Shown piece after piece: positions 7,440 through 23,645 of a DNA stretch of 64,000 nucleotides. Every line of letters begins with the position of its first letter. The first letter of the stretch is position 1. The translations under genes were made by a program, and so were the position numbers. The DNA is from JANQRX01 sp963663975 (lineage in GTDB: Bacteria > Pseudomonadota > Alphaproteobacteria > Rhizobiales > Kaistiaceae). The notes below the pieces were generated by a model, which saw nothing but the letters and a program-made list of their open reading frames with translations, searched no databases and was not told the DNA's origin. Location of the stretch: positions 1-64,000 of the forward strand of contig CAXXRA010000003.1 in assembly GCA_963663975.2 (NCBI GenBank), read 5' to 3'.

Positions 7440-8243
7440 TCAGGGGCGGTCCAGATATTGGCGGGCGAGATAGAGCGCCACCGCGGCCGCGTTGGAAACG
7501 TTGAGGCTGGCCCTCGGGCCGGGCGCCGACAGGCGCGCCAGGGCGTCGCATTTCTGTCGGGTCAGCTGGCGCAGGCCCTTGCCCTCGGCCCCCAGCACCA
7601 GCGCCAGCCGATCGCCTGACAACGTAGCCTCGAAGGCAGCCGGGGCCTCGCCGTCGAGGCCGATCCGGGTCCATCCCATGCGCCCCGCTTCGTCCAGCGC
7701 CCGGGCGAGGTTGGTGACGGCGATCACCGGGATGGCGTCGAGCGCCCCCGACGCTGCCTTGGCCAGCACCCCGGTTTCGGCCGGCGCGTGGCGTCTTGTG
7801 GTGACCACGGCGTCGGCAGCAAACGCCAGCGCCGACCTCAGGATTGCGCCGACATTGTGCGGATCGGTGACCTGATCGAGGAAGATCACCAGCCTGGCGG
7901 TGGAGAGTTCGTTGAGCGTCAGCGACGGCAGCGGCGCGACCTCGACCGCGAGCCCCTGATGGACCGCGCCTGCGCCGACGATGCGGTCAATGTCGCGCGG
8001 CGACATCTCCTCCGGCGCGACCGGCAGGTCCGCCCCGGGCCGACCCAGCCGTGCCAGCCCGTTGCGGGTGGCGACCAGCCGACGGATCTGGCGGCGCGGA
8101 TTGGCGAGCGCGGCCTGAACCGTGTGAAGGCCATAGAGCCAGAGCCATTCGGGCAGTTGGTCGGCGGCGCGATCCGGCCGACCGGTGCGGCGCCCGGAAC
8201 CTGTGCCTCGCCGGTCGCCGGTCTTGGCCCTTGCCATCATCAT
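7440..8243 (-). CDS. rlmB: 23S rRNA (guanosine-2'-O-)-methyltransferase, SpoU/TrmH family
   Basis: This 267-residue enzyme is the SpoU-family methyltransferase that modifies a conserved guanosine of 23S rRNA using S-adenosylmethionine. An N-terminal L30e-like substrate-binding domain (WLYGLHTVQAALANPRRQ) is followed by the SPOUT trefoil-knot domain: motif 1 DPHNVGAILRSA, motif 2 LVLGAEGKGLRQL and motif 3 SLNVSNAAAVALYLARQ. The start is one of three consecutive ATG codons (8235-8243) preceded by a GGGAGG ribosome site; upstream in-frame sequence is not conserved-looking. It is transcribed away from the tRNA-Tyr/tRNA-Gly pair, its usual neighbour in alphaproteobacteria. Confidence 0.93.
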   Translation of the reverse strand: MMMARAKTGDRRGTGSGRRTGRPDRAADQLPEWLWLYGLHTVQAALANPRRQIRRLVATRNGLARLGRPGADLPVAPEEMSPRDIDRIVGAGAVHQGLAVEVAPLPSLTLNELSTARLVIFLDQVTDPHNVGAILRSALAFAADAVVTTRRHAPAETGVLAKAASGALDAIPVIAVTNLARALDEAGRMGWTRIGLDGEAPAAFEATLSGDRLALVLGAEGKGLRQLTRQKCDALARLSAPGPRASLNVSNAAAVALYLARQYLDRP

Positions 8244-8354
8244 CGAACCTCCCGCCGGTTCCTCCGCGCCGCGCTTATAGGCATCCGGCAAGGCACGGAC
8301 AATCACGGCAACGGGACAATGGCGGCGGCTGCCGATGGGACCGCCGCGCAAGCG

Positions 8355-8383
8355 TTGACAGAAAACAGCGCTCTCGCCATAAG
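8355..8383 (+). promoter_or_regulatory. Likely sigma-70 promoter for the tRNA-Tyr/tRNA-Gly pair
   Basis: A perfect -35 box TTGACA (8355-8360) is followed, after 17 bases, by CATAAG (8378-8383) as a -10 box. It lies about 80 bases before tRNA-Tyr on the same strand. The call rests on sequence alone. Confidence 0.6.
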
Positions 8384-8463
8384 GACCGCCCACGGGAAAC
8401 GGCCCCGGTCGGGCATTCTCGTACCAGTGCAACGTGAATTCCGGCGAGAGTGGCCGAACCGAT

Positions 8464-8549
8464 GGGGGAGTGTCCCGAGTGGCAAAGGGGGCGGACTGTA
8501 AATCCGCTGGCGTACGCCTTCGTAGGTTCGAGTCCTACCTCCCCCACCA
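8464..8549 (+). tRNA. tRNA-Tyr (anticodon GTA)
   Basis: The gene starts GGGGGAGTGTCCCGAGTGGC and has a long variable arm, as expected for bacterial tRNA-Tyr. The anticodon loop ACTGTAAAT carries GTA, the T arm has GGTTCGAGTCC, and the acceptor CTCCCCC is followed by ACCA. It is ten bases from tRNA-Gly and probably cotranscribed with it. Confidence 0.97.
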
Positions 8550-8559
8550 CCACCCCCGG

Positions 8560-8633
8560 GCGGGTGTAGCTCAATGGTAGAGCAACAGCCTTCCAAGCTG
8601 ATGACGAGGGTTCGATTCCCTTCACCCGCTCCA
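8560..8633 (+). tRNA. tRNA-Gly (anticodon TCC)
   Basis: It starts GCGGGTGTAGCTCAATGG, has the anticodon loop CTTCCAA (anticodon TCC), the T arm GGTTCGATTCC, and the acceptor CACCCGC followed by TCCA. In many relatives a tuf gene follows this tRNA; here it does not. Confidence 0.97.
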
Positions 8634-9106
8634 ATGCCTGGCCGAAATGGGGTGTTTGAAATCGGCCTGGGGTAACGGGAAACCGGAATTTCAGGCCGGG
8701 TACGTTAGGACTTTGGCATCGTCCGGTGACGTCTCGGGAACCGCGAGCCTCGCACGTAACGCCCGATCCCAACCGAGATCGCCTCCGACGGCCATGAGCT
8801 GCACGATGCATGGCTTGCGTTCATGCCACCGCCAGCGCGGCCTCGAATTCGGCTGGCAACAACCACCACATCGCGGCTTTCGGCTGATCGGCCCATATGG
8901 GCCAGAAACAAGGTTCGATCTAGAGTTGCCAAAAAGCTCGGCCGGCCGCGTGGCATTGGTTTCAGCTCCTGCCTCTGGTGGCTATCGCGACTTCCTCCGA
9001 TTTAATTCGCGATTCTGCATGCGAATGCAGGCGCCGCTCCGCATCTGTATCGGAAGCCGCCACGCGGGTAGGATGTCCCACTCGGCAAACGTAGGGGAAG
9101 AGCACC
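8634..9106. other. Gene-free stretch after tRNA-Gly
   Basis: I see no supported gene in these 473 bases on either strand. Short frames exist but have no ribosome site and no recognisable family. This is where a second tuf gene sits in many Hyphomicrobiales, so it may be what remains after a loss. No EF-Tu residues are recognisable in it. Confidence 0.5.
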
Positions 9107-9457
9107 ATGCGTTGGATTGCGATTGCGGTGATCGCGGCGGCAACAACGCTGACGTCGGTTCCGGCTAAGGCGGATTGCGTCGGCGATTGGGAACACAAGA
9201 CGATCGACGCCAGCGGTCGGGTCCGGGACGTCGACACCTACTCATGGGGATGGTCGATCGAAGTCTTGCTCGAGACCAATGATGGTTGCGAAATCGAAGA
9301 CATATTTGCGCCGGGCAACCTCCCGAGCCAATGTCGCGTTGGCGGCAGATTCGAGGTTGCCGGTCACTTCCACTACGACGACGATAGCGAATATCACTTC
9401 TATCTGTTGATGGACGACATTCTCGCCATCCACGCCGACAGCATCGCCTGCCGGTGA
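9107..9457 (+). CDS. Small secreted protein of unknown function with four cysteines
   Basis: This 116-residue product begins with a clear signal peptide (MRWIAIAVIAAATTLTSVPAKA, likely cleavage before Asp23). The mature part has Cys at position 24, in GCEIEDIF, in QCRVGG and at the penultimate residue (ACR), enough for two disulfides. It is acidic and aromatic-rich (SWGWSIEV, HFHYDDDSEYHFYLLMDD). A purine-rich GGGGAAGAG lies just before the ATG. I do not recognise a family; a periplasmic or exported role is an inference from the signal and cysteines. It stands alone between tRNA-Gly and tRNA-Trp. Confidence 0.7.
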   Translation: MRWIAIAVIAAATTLTSVPAKADCVGDWEHKTIDASGRVRDVDTYSWGWSIEVLLETNDGCEIEDIFAPGNLPSQCRVGGRFEVAGHFHYDDDSEYHFYLLMDDILAIHADSIACR

Positions 9458-9696
9458 GGCCGTTCGGGGTCTCCAACCGTCACCAAAGAAAAACCCAGGC
9501 CGCATGGGGCCGGGGCGTAGTTTCACGAAACCTTTGTTCGTCACTTGCCGTTGGTGACCCGCGTCGCGGCCTTGGTAGCCATCGCTACGACGTCGATGAC
9601 GTCCCACGCAGTCGCCAAAAAGCTCGGAAAGGCGGCGAGACGATTGCCCGGAGCGTCAAAGAACTGGTATCTGTCCGCTCGGCGCGGTCCCGATGA

Positions 9697-9772
<76 letters not shown>

Positions 9773-10144
9773 TTCTCGCAAGATTGTGATGTAAGATCAA
9801 TGGTTTGACGGCTCCTGTTGGCGTTTTCCGAGCGTGCGGTCTGACATCGACCGGCGTGTGCGCCGTTTGGGAAGACCAGGCGCAATCGACGCGCGACAGC
9901 CGGTCCTGCCCGGGCTCTGCGGCCGTCGGCACGGCCGTGCGTGGAGTGCGTGGGACCATCGTCGAAATAACGCGTTGGCCGCCCCACAGTGGTCCCAACG
10001 GCGCAGGGTGGCACGGCAGTCGATTTTTTTGCTATAAGGTTTGCTATAAGGGTTGAGAATCTCTGGACAAAGGCTTATTTACGCCGTCCTAGCGCGTGGC
10101 GCGCCGACCGCATGGGGGTGCGCGCCGTTCAGTCGTGAGCTGGT
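9773..10144. other. Leader region before secE
   Basis: No gene is visible in this 372-base stretch. It presumably carries the promoter and leader of the secE-nusG operon. Its only clear structure is a perfect 12-bp tandem duplication containing TATAAG (listed separately). Confidence 0.5.
10028..10051 (+). repeat. Perfect tandem 12-bp repeat with a -10-like box
   Basis: TTTGCTATAAGG occurs twice back to back (10028-10039 and 10040-10051). TATAAG in each copy resembles a -10 element, but no good -35 box sits 16-18 bases upstream of either. It lies about 95 bases before the secE start. The repeat is certain; a promoter role is only possible. Confidence 0.75.
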
Positions 10145-10345
10145 ATGGCCGAAAGAACCAATCCATTTCAATTCCTCCAACAAGTGCGGGCGGAGGCGGC
10201 GAAGATCGTCTGGCCGAGTCGCCGGGAAACCGGAATCTCGACCATCATGGTGCTGATCATGGCGTTTTTCGCTGCGATTTTCTTCCTTCTCGCCGATCAG
10301 GTGATCAGCCGCGTGGTGGCTTTTCTACTTGGCGTCGGCGGCTAG
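10145..10345 (+). CDS. secE: Protein translocase subunit SecE
   Basis: This 66-residue protein is the small essential subunit that clamps SecY in the inner-membrane Sec channel. The short single-span form typical of alphaproteobacteria is visible: a cytoplasmic amphipathic helix with the conserved VRAEAAKIVWPSRRET segment, then one membrane span (IMVLIMAFFAAIFFLLADQV) and a short tail. It lies 14 bases before nusG, the conserved pair. SecY is encoded at 37033. Confidence 0.96.
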   Translation: MAERTNPFQFLQQVRAEAAKIVWPSRRETGISTIMVLIMAFFAAIFFLLADQVISRVVAFLLGVGG

Positions 10346-10359
10346 GGCGGACCGACTGA

Positions 10360-10890
10360 ATGGAGAAGAAGTGGTACATCGTTCACGCCTACTCGAATTT
10401 CGAACGCAAGGTCGCCGACTCCATCAGGGAGAAAGCGCACTCCGTTGGCCTGGATGAATTTTTCGAGGAAATCCTGGTTCCGACGGAAAAGGTGGTCGAG
10501 GTCAGGCGCGGCCGCAAGGTCGACGCGGAACGCAAATTCTTTCCAGGCTACGTGCTGGTGAAAATGGCGATGACGGATGAGGCCTATCACCTCATCAAGA
10601 ACACGCCGAAGGTGACCGGATTTCTTGGAGCCGACAACAAGCCGGTGGCGATCACGGAAACGGAGGCGAGCCGCATCCTGCAGCAGGTGCAGGAAGGCGT
10701 TGAGCGCCCCAAGCCGTCGATCAGCTTCGAAATCGGCGAACAGGTGCGGGTTGCCGATGGGCCGTTCGCCTCGTTCAACGGCCTGGTCGAGGATGTCGAC
10801 GAGGAGCGGGCGCGCCTGAAGGTCGCGGTGTCGATCTTTGGCCGGGCGACACCCGTAGAGCTCGAATACGGTCAGGTTGAGAAACTCTGA
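10360..10890 (+). CDS. nusG: Transcription termination/antitermination factor NusG
   Basis: This 176-residue protein binds the RNA polymerase clamp helices and connects polymerase to Rho or to the ribosome through S10. The N-terminal NGN domain (KKWYIVHAYSNFERKVADSI, KFFPGYVLVKM) and the C-terminal KOW domain (GEQVRVADGPFASFNGLVEDVD) are both complete. The length is normal. It is cotranscribed with secE and precedes rplK by 160 bases that form the leader of the ribosomal protein genes. Confidence 0.97.
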   Translation: MEKKWYIVHAYSNFERKVADSIREKAHSVGLDEFFEEILVPTEKVVEVRRGRKVDAERKFFPGYVLVKMAMTDEAYHLIKNTPKVTGFLGADNKPVAITETEASRILQQVQEGVERPKPSISFEIGEQVRVADGPFASFNGLVEDVDEERARLKVAVSIFGRATPVELEYGQVEKL

Positions 10891-11050
10891 CCGCCGCGCT
10901 TCGCCGGGTTGTTTCCGGCGTCGGCGAGACGACCAAAGGTTGTGGAAGGCCACGGGTATGGGCCAAGTACCCGAGGCGGCCGGACCACGACATACCTTGC
11001 CGGAGGCGGATCGCCAGATCCGTCCGTCGGCGCCCGGATAAGGAAGCAAT

Positions 11051-11479
11051 ATGGCAAAGAAAGTTGCAGGCTTTCTCAAGCTGCAGGTGCCGGCCGGCGC
11101 CGCCAATCCGTCGCCGCCGATCGGGCCCGCGCTCGGTCAGCGCGGCATCAACATCATGGAATTCTGCAAGGCGTTCAACGCCCAGACCCAGGACCTGGAG
11201 CGTAGCGCGCCGATCCCGGTGGAGATCACCTATTATCAGGACAAATCCTTCACCTTCAAAATGAAGACGCCGCCGGTGAGCTTCTTCCTCAAGAAGGCGG
11301 CCAAGCTTGCCAAGGGCGCCCAGACGCCGGGGCGCGGCGTGGTCGGCAGCGTGACCCGCGGCCAGATGCGTGAGATTGCCGAGAAGAAGATGGTCGACCT
11401 CAATGCGATCGATGTCGACGGCGCGATGAGGATTATCGAAGGATCCGCCCGCTCGATGGGCCTGGAAGTGGTGGGCTGA
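11051..11479 (+). CDS. rplK: 50S ribosomal protein L11
   Basis: L11 (142 residues) binds the GTPase-associated centre of 23S rRNA and is needed for the stringent response through RelA. The family signature is visible from LQVPAGAANPSPPIGPALGQRGINIMEFCKAFNAQT through the C-terminal RNA-binding domain (GSVTRGQMREIAEKKMVDLNA). A purine-rich AAGGAAG site lies before the ATG. It is separated from rplA by three bases. Confidence 0.98.
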   Translation: MAKKVAGFLKLQVPAGAANPSPPIGPALGQRGINIMEFCKAFNAQTQDLERSAPIPVEITYYQDKSFTFKMKTPPVSFFLKKAAKLAKGAQTPGRGVVGSVTRGQMREIAEKKMVDLNAIDVDGAMRIIEGSARSMGLEVVG

Positions 11480-11482
11480 GCG

Positions 11483-12175
11483 ATGGCAATCGGAAAACGC
11501 GCCGCAGAGATTGCCGAGGGCTTCGACCGGGACCAGCTCTATCCGGTCGAGGAAGCCGTCTCCATGGTTAAGGAGCGGGCCAAGGCGAAGTTCGACGAAA
11601 CGGTCGAGATCGCGATGAACCTGGGAGTCGATCCGCGGCACGCCGACCAGATGGTGCGCGGCGTGTGCCAGTTGCCGAACGGGTCCGGCCGCTCCGTCAG
11701 GGTGGCCGTGTTTGCCCGCGACGACAAGGCGGAGGAAGCCAAGGCGGCGGGAGCCGACGTGGTCGGCGCAGAGGAACTGGTCAAGGAAGTCCAGGGCGGG
11801 ACCATCGATTTCGACCGCTGTGTGGCCACGCCGGACATGATGCCGCTGGTCGGACGGTTGGGAAAAATACTGGGCCCGCGCGGTCTGATGCCCAACCCCA
11901 AGGTCGGAACCGTGACCGCCGATATCGCGGCGGCGGTGATTGCGACCAAGGGAGGTGCGGTTGAGTTTCGCGTCGAGAAGGCCGGGATCATCCACGCCGG
12001 CGTCGGCAAGGCCAGCTTCGAGCCGGCCAAGCTGATCGAAAACATCAAGGCGTTCGCCGAGGCGGTGCAGAAGGCCCGCCCGTCCGGCGCCAAAGGAACC
12101 TTTGTTCGCAGAGTTGCCCTGTCATCGACCATGGGACCGGGAATCCGGGTCGATCCGGCAACGCTGGCAATCTAG
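11483..12175 (+). CDS. rplA: 50S ribosomal protein L1
   Basis: L1 (230 residues) forms the mobile L1 stalk that moves deacylated tRNA out of the E site, and in many bacteria represses its own operon by binding the mRNA leader. Conserved segments are VEIAMNLGVDPRHADQMVRG, LGKILGPRGLMPNPKVGTV and the C-terminal ALSSTMGPGIRVD. It directly follows rplK and precedes a hairpin-rich 280-base leader before rplJ. Confidence 0.98.
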   Translation: MAIGKRAAEIAEGFDRDQLYPVEEAVSMVKERAKAKFDETVEIAMNLGVDPRHADQMVRGVCQLPNGSGRSVRVAVFARDDKAEEAKAAGADVVGAEELVKEVQGGTIDFDRCVATPDMMPLVGRLGKILGPRGLMPNPKVGTVTADIAAAVIATKGGAVEFRVEKAGIIHAGVGKASFEPAKLIENIKAFAEAVQKARPSGAKGTFVRRVALSSTMGPGIRVDPATLAI

Positions 12176-12184
12176 CTTCCGCTT

Positions 12185-12421
12185 CCGGGGTCGACCCCGG
12201 AGGTGGTCGAGGGTGGTGCCGCTGGGAAACGGTGCCGCCCGACCCTGTCCGAGACTGCAGGCGCCGGCAACGGCTTAATCCGATTGGCCTGCAATAGACG
12301 GGAGGGAACCGGAGCTTCCGGTTCGAACCTCTTGGCCCAGGCGGCGCTGAATTCGCCGCCGAATTGGGGGACAGGCTGGTTGCATCTGCCGCCATCGGTG
12401 ATGGCGGCAGATGCAACCAGC
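12185..12421 (+). promoter_or_regulatory. Hairpin-rich rplJ leader with a 22-bp perfect stem
   Basis: Four perfect inverted repeats lie between rplA and rplJ. They are a 16-base palindrome CCGGGGTCGACCCCGG (12185-12200); GAACCGG...CCGGTTC (12306-12324); GGCGGCG...CGCCGCC (12340-12360); and a 22-bp stem (12375-12396 with 12400-12421) closed by GGT. The last stem contains TTGCATCTGCCGCCATC and its complement with no mismatch and is not followed by a T-run. The position fits the L10 autoregulatory leader or a processing/attenuation site. The structures are certain; the function is inferred. Confidence 0.75.
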
Positions 12422-12455
12422 GGTTCCTCAAGTGGCCGCATAACGGAGAGTGGCA

Positions 12456-12974
12456 GTGGAGAGAGCGGAAAAACGCGAACTCGTCGCGACGCTGCGCCAG
12501 GTGTTCGAGAACCCCGGCGCCATCGTCGTTGCCCACTATTCCGGCTTGACCGTCGCGGACATGACGGCCCTCAGGGCCCGAATGCGCGAGGCGGGAGCCG
12601 GTGTACGGGTCGCCAAGAATCGCCTCGTCAAGCTCGCTCTGGAAGGCACGGACGCAGCCCATATTTCGGACCTTTTCCAAGGTCCGACGGTCATCGCCTT
12701 TTCGGCCGATCCGGTGGCTGCGCCCAAGGTCGCCATCGATTTCGCCAAGACCAACGCCAATCTGGTGGTCCTGGGCGGGGCGATGGGTGTGACCAATCTC
12801 AAGGCTGACGACGTCAAGGCGCTTGCCGCATTGCCGTCGCTCGACGAACTGCGCGCCAGACTGGTCGGCATGATTTCGACGCCGGCCACGCGGATTGCGC
12901 AGGTGGTCGCGGCGCCGGCGGGGCAGGTCGCCCGGGTCTTGAGTGCGCATGCTGAACAGAGTGAGGCGGCGTGA
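12456..12974 (+). CDS. rplJ: 50S ribosomal protein L10
   Basis: L10 anchors the L7/L12 dimers on the ribosome stalk and in other bacteria represses translation of rplJL by binding the leader. The sequence shows EKRELVATLRQVFENPGAIVVAHY, the RNA-binding segment MREAGAGVRVAKNRLVKLAL, and the C-terminal helix that binds L12. The start is a GTG. The second of two in-frame GTGs (12456) is preferred because the GGAGAG ribosome site at 12445-12450 would overlap the first. Confidence 0.95.
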   Translation: MERAEKRELVATLRQVFENPGAIVVAHYSGLTVADMTALRARMREAGAGVRVAKNRLVKLALEGTDAAHISDLFQGPTVIAFSADPVAAPKVAIDFAKTNANLVVLGGAMGVTNLKADDVKALAALPSLDELRARLVGMISTPATRIAQVVAAPAGQVARVLSAHAEQSEAA

Positions 12975-13030
12975 GGAAAGGTTCGCGGCACGTCCTAAAC
13001 AGAGGTTCGAATCGTAAAGGGAAATGAACA

Positions 13031-13405
13031 ATGGCTGATCTTTCGAAAATCGTGGACCAATTGTCCGAACTGACCGTGCTCGAGGCGGCGGAGCTATCCA
13101 AGCTGCTCGAGGAAAAGTGGGGCGTGTCGGCGGCCGCGCCGGTTGCCGTGGCGGCCATCGCCGGCGGCGGCGATGCAGCGCCGGCCGAAGAGCAAACCGA
13201 GTTCGACGTCGTTCTGGTCGAATTCGGCGAGAAGAAGATCAACGTCATCAAAGAGGTCAGGGCCATCACCAGCCTCGGCCTGAAGGAGGCGAAGGATCTT
13301 GTCGAGGCCGCGCCGACGGCGGTCAAGGAAGCTGTTTCCAAGGGGGAAGCAGAGAAGATCAAGGAACAATTGGAATCGGCCGGCGCCAAGGTCGAGCTCA
13401 AATAG
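13031..13405 (+). CDS. rplL: 50S ribosomal protein L7/L12
   Basis: This 124-residue stalk protein recruits and activates translational GTPases. The N-terminal dimerisation helix pair (LSKIVDQLSELTVLEAAELSKLLEEKWG), an Ala-rich hinge, and the C-terminal factor-binding domain (FDVVLVEFGEKKINVIKEVRAITSLGLKEAKDLVE) are all present. It is separated from rplJ by 56 bases, as is common, and is followed by a poly-C hairpin before rpoB. Confidence 0.98.
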   Translation: MADLSKIVDQLSELTVLEAAELSKLLEEKWGVSAAAPVAVAAIAGGGDAAPAEEQTEFDVVLVEFGEKKINVIKEVRAITSLGLKEAKDLVEAAPTAVKEAVSKGEAEKIKEQLESAGAKVELK

Positions 13406-13414
13406 TCATGGCAT

Positions 13415-13460
13415 CCGGACGCGGGGGGTCGGACCATCGGCCCCCCCCCCCCCCGTCCGG
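13415..13460 (+). promoter_or_regulatory. Intercistronic hairpin with a 14-C tract between rplL and rpoB
   Basis: CCGGAC (13415-13420) and the following GGGGGG run can pair with the run of 14 C (13441-13454) and GTCCGG (13455-13460). Many C registers can pair with the six G, so the stem could slip. There is no T-run after it. In E. coli the rplL-rpoB gap has an attenuator and an RNase III site, and this structure could play a similar role. The tract length may also be uncertain in the assembly. Confidence 0.55.
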
Positions 13461-13585
13461 CAACCAGCCCAGCGTCGGCTGTGGCCGATTTGTGAGGTAC
13501 AGGCAACGGTTACCCGAAGCGCCGTCGAGACGATCAGCGATGGCTCTTCGGACAACTGTTTCCGACAACCAGACGAGGAGTGAAC

Positions 13586-17719
<4,134 letters not shown>

Positions 17720-17813
17720 CGGGCGGCACGTCGGTGGTGCGCCCATACCTGAACGTTTTGACGCGGGCCTGTTCGGAAACCTCCCGCCCGGACAGCCCTC
17801 AAGGAGCCAGGCA

Positions 17814-22028
<4,215 letters not shown>

Positions 22029-22062
22029 CGGATGACCAGCGCCTTCGATTGAAATGAATTTC

Positions 22063-22089
22063 GGGCCGCCCTCGGGCGGCCCGTTTCGT
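22063..22089 (+). terminator. Rho-independent terminator after rpoC
   Basis: GGGCCGCC (22063-22070) pairs with GGCGGCCC (22075-22082) around a four-base loop, and GTTTCGTTT follows. The stem is strong, and its position between rpoC and the next gene fits the end of the secE-rpoC transcription unit. Confidence 0.85.
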
Positions 22090-22180
22090 TTGACGCTGCG
22101 ATATCAATTCGAACCGGGCCACAAAGCGGTCACCGGGGCTGCGCATGTTTCTCGCCTGCAAATTGCAGGGCGAGAGGTGA

Positions 22181-22868
22181 GTGCCGAAGATGGCGGTCAG
22201 GCAGGTCATGCGTGCGGCGCTCATCATCAGCGCGACGGCGGTTGGTGGCGTGGCCGCCTACGAAGCCTATGCGGTGTGGCGGGCCGACCAGCGAACCGAG
22301 GCCACCCTGTCGCGGTTTCTGTCCGGTCGACCTGAACTTGAACCGTCGGACCTGTCCTCCGAACAGGGGAATATCCTTCTCACCGTCGAGGACCCTTCCT
22401 TCTACCTCCACCACGGTGTCGACTTCTCGGCGCCCGGCCAGGGGCTGACGACCATCGCTCAGGCGATCACCAAGTTTCTCTATTTCGATCGGTTCAAACC
22501 CGGCTTTGCCAAACTCGAGCAGAGCCTGATCGCGCGATTTGTCGTCAGCCGCCGACTGACCAGGGACCAGCAACTCACCATTTTCCTCAACCACAGCTAT
22601 TTCGGCGAAGGTGAGGGGGAACCGATACGGGGGGTTCCTCGACGCGGCGCAGGTCCTGTTTGACAAGCCGTTTCAAGAGCTTGGCATGGACGAGTCTATC
22701 GGCCTGGTCGCTCTGTTGATCGGGCCGAACGCCCTTCGGCCCGACCGCCATCCCCACGCTCATGGGAAACGGGTGGCGCGTATCAAGCGCCTGCTTGCCG
22801 ATCAATGCCGTCCGGCCGGGGTGTTTGATCCGTGGTACGAGGGATGCGCGAAAGGGGACCGGTGGTAG
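22181..22868 (+). pseudogene. Monofunctional peptidoglycan glycosyltransferase-like protein (GT51), frameshifted
   Basis: The N-terminal frame has a membrane anchor (MRAALIISATAVGGVAAYEAYAVW) and GT51-type motifs: TVEDPSFYLHHGVDF, QGLTTIAQAITK and LTIFLNHSYFGEG. These enzymes polymerise lipid II into glycan strands in the periplasm. The frame then fails in a run of six G (22629-22634). One base later the family sequence resumes (RGFLDAAQVLFDKPFQELGM, VALLIGPNALRPD) and reaches a stop at 22868. Removing one G restores EPIRGFLDAAQVLF, so a single-G insertion explains everything. It could be a real null allele, a slippage-controlled gene or a sequencing error. The start is GTG 22181 or ATG 22190, after GAGAGG. 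Confidence 0.8.
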
Positions 22869-23234
22869 GGCTGCCGCCGGGTTGATCACGGGCCTCTTGT
22901 GCATCGCAGCACGATTCGGCCGATGGTCTTGAAAAATGGCCAAAAAATCATTGCTTTGCGGGGCTTGACGCAGGGGGAACGGCCAACTATTTTCCGCGCA
23001 CTTTCGGGCAGGCGGTAGGCGATTAGCTCCAGCGACGCCTCGTTCGCGGACGTAGATGGCCTAGACGGTGACCGAGTTAGACGACTGAGGTTTGATGACA
23101 CATGATCGCGGCTGCGGCCGTGATCCTCTGTTTTTTGATGCGTGCCCCGTCTGGAACGGGAAGCGCCCGCAGGCTCGCGCAAATTGGGCCGGCTGGTGCC
23201 GCACTCAAGAAGCGGTGCTTTTCAAGGGCAGATC
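22869..23234. other. Upstream region of the ribosomal str operon
   Basis: No gene is visible. The stretch contains a near-consensus promoter (22965-22993) and then about 240 bases of leader before rpsL. A long leader is common for this operon. Confidence 0.6.
22965..22993 (+). promoter_or_regulatory. Predicted sigma-70 promoter of the str/S10/spc block
   Basis: TTGACG (22965-22970) and TATTTT (22988-22993) are separated by exactly 17 bases. The bases after the -35 (CAGG) also match the promoter-like sequence found before rpsM, where the box is again TTGACG followed by CAGG. Confidence 0.65.
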
Positions 23235-23606
23235 ATGCCGACGATCAATCAATTGATCCGCAAGCCGCGGATTCCGCCGGTCAAGCGCAGCAAGGTGCCG
23301 GCCATGCAGGAATGCCCCCAGAAGCGGGGCGTGTGCACGCGCGTCTACACCACCACGCCGAAGAAGCCGAACTCGGCCTTGCGCAAGGTCGCCAAGATCC
23401 GGCTGACCAACCAGTTCGAGGTCATCGGCTACATCCCGGGCGAGGGTCACAATCTCCAGGAACACTCGGTGGTGATGATCCGCGGCGGTCGCGTCAAAGA
23501 CCTTCCTGGCGTCCGCTACCACATCATTCGTGGCGTTCTGGACACCCAGGGCGTGAAGGATCGCAGACAGCGTCGCTCAAAATACGGAGCCAAGCGACCC
23601 AAATAA
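23235..23606 (+). CDS. rpsL: 30S ribosomal protein S12
   Basis: S12 (123 residues) sits at the decoding centre and controls accuracy. The start is the ATG opening MPTINQLIRKPR, the universal N-terminus; upstream in-frame sequence is leader. The two loops where streptomycin-resistance changes arise, TTTPKKPNSALRKV and GGRVKDLPGVRYH, carry the usual lysines, so the sequence is of the sensitive type. It is first in the str operon. Confidence 0.98.
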   Translation: MPTINQLIRKPRIPPVKRSKVPAMQECPQKRGVCTRVYTTTPKKPNSALRKVAKIRLTNQFEVIGYIPGEGHNLQEHSVVMIRGGRVKDLPGVRYHIIRGVLDTQGVKDRRQRRSKYGAKRPK

Positions 23607-23645
23607 TGGGGTTGTTGAGGATTACGGGAGCCTAAGGCAGGAACC

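Noticed and set aside
10010..10036. Sigma-54-type promoter (TGGCAC ... TTGC) before secE
   Set aside because: The two boxes are about 15 bases apart instead of the required 5, so the GG/GC spacing does not fit.
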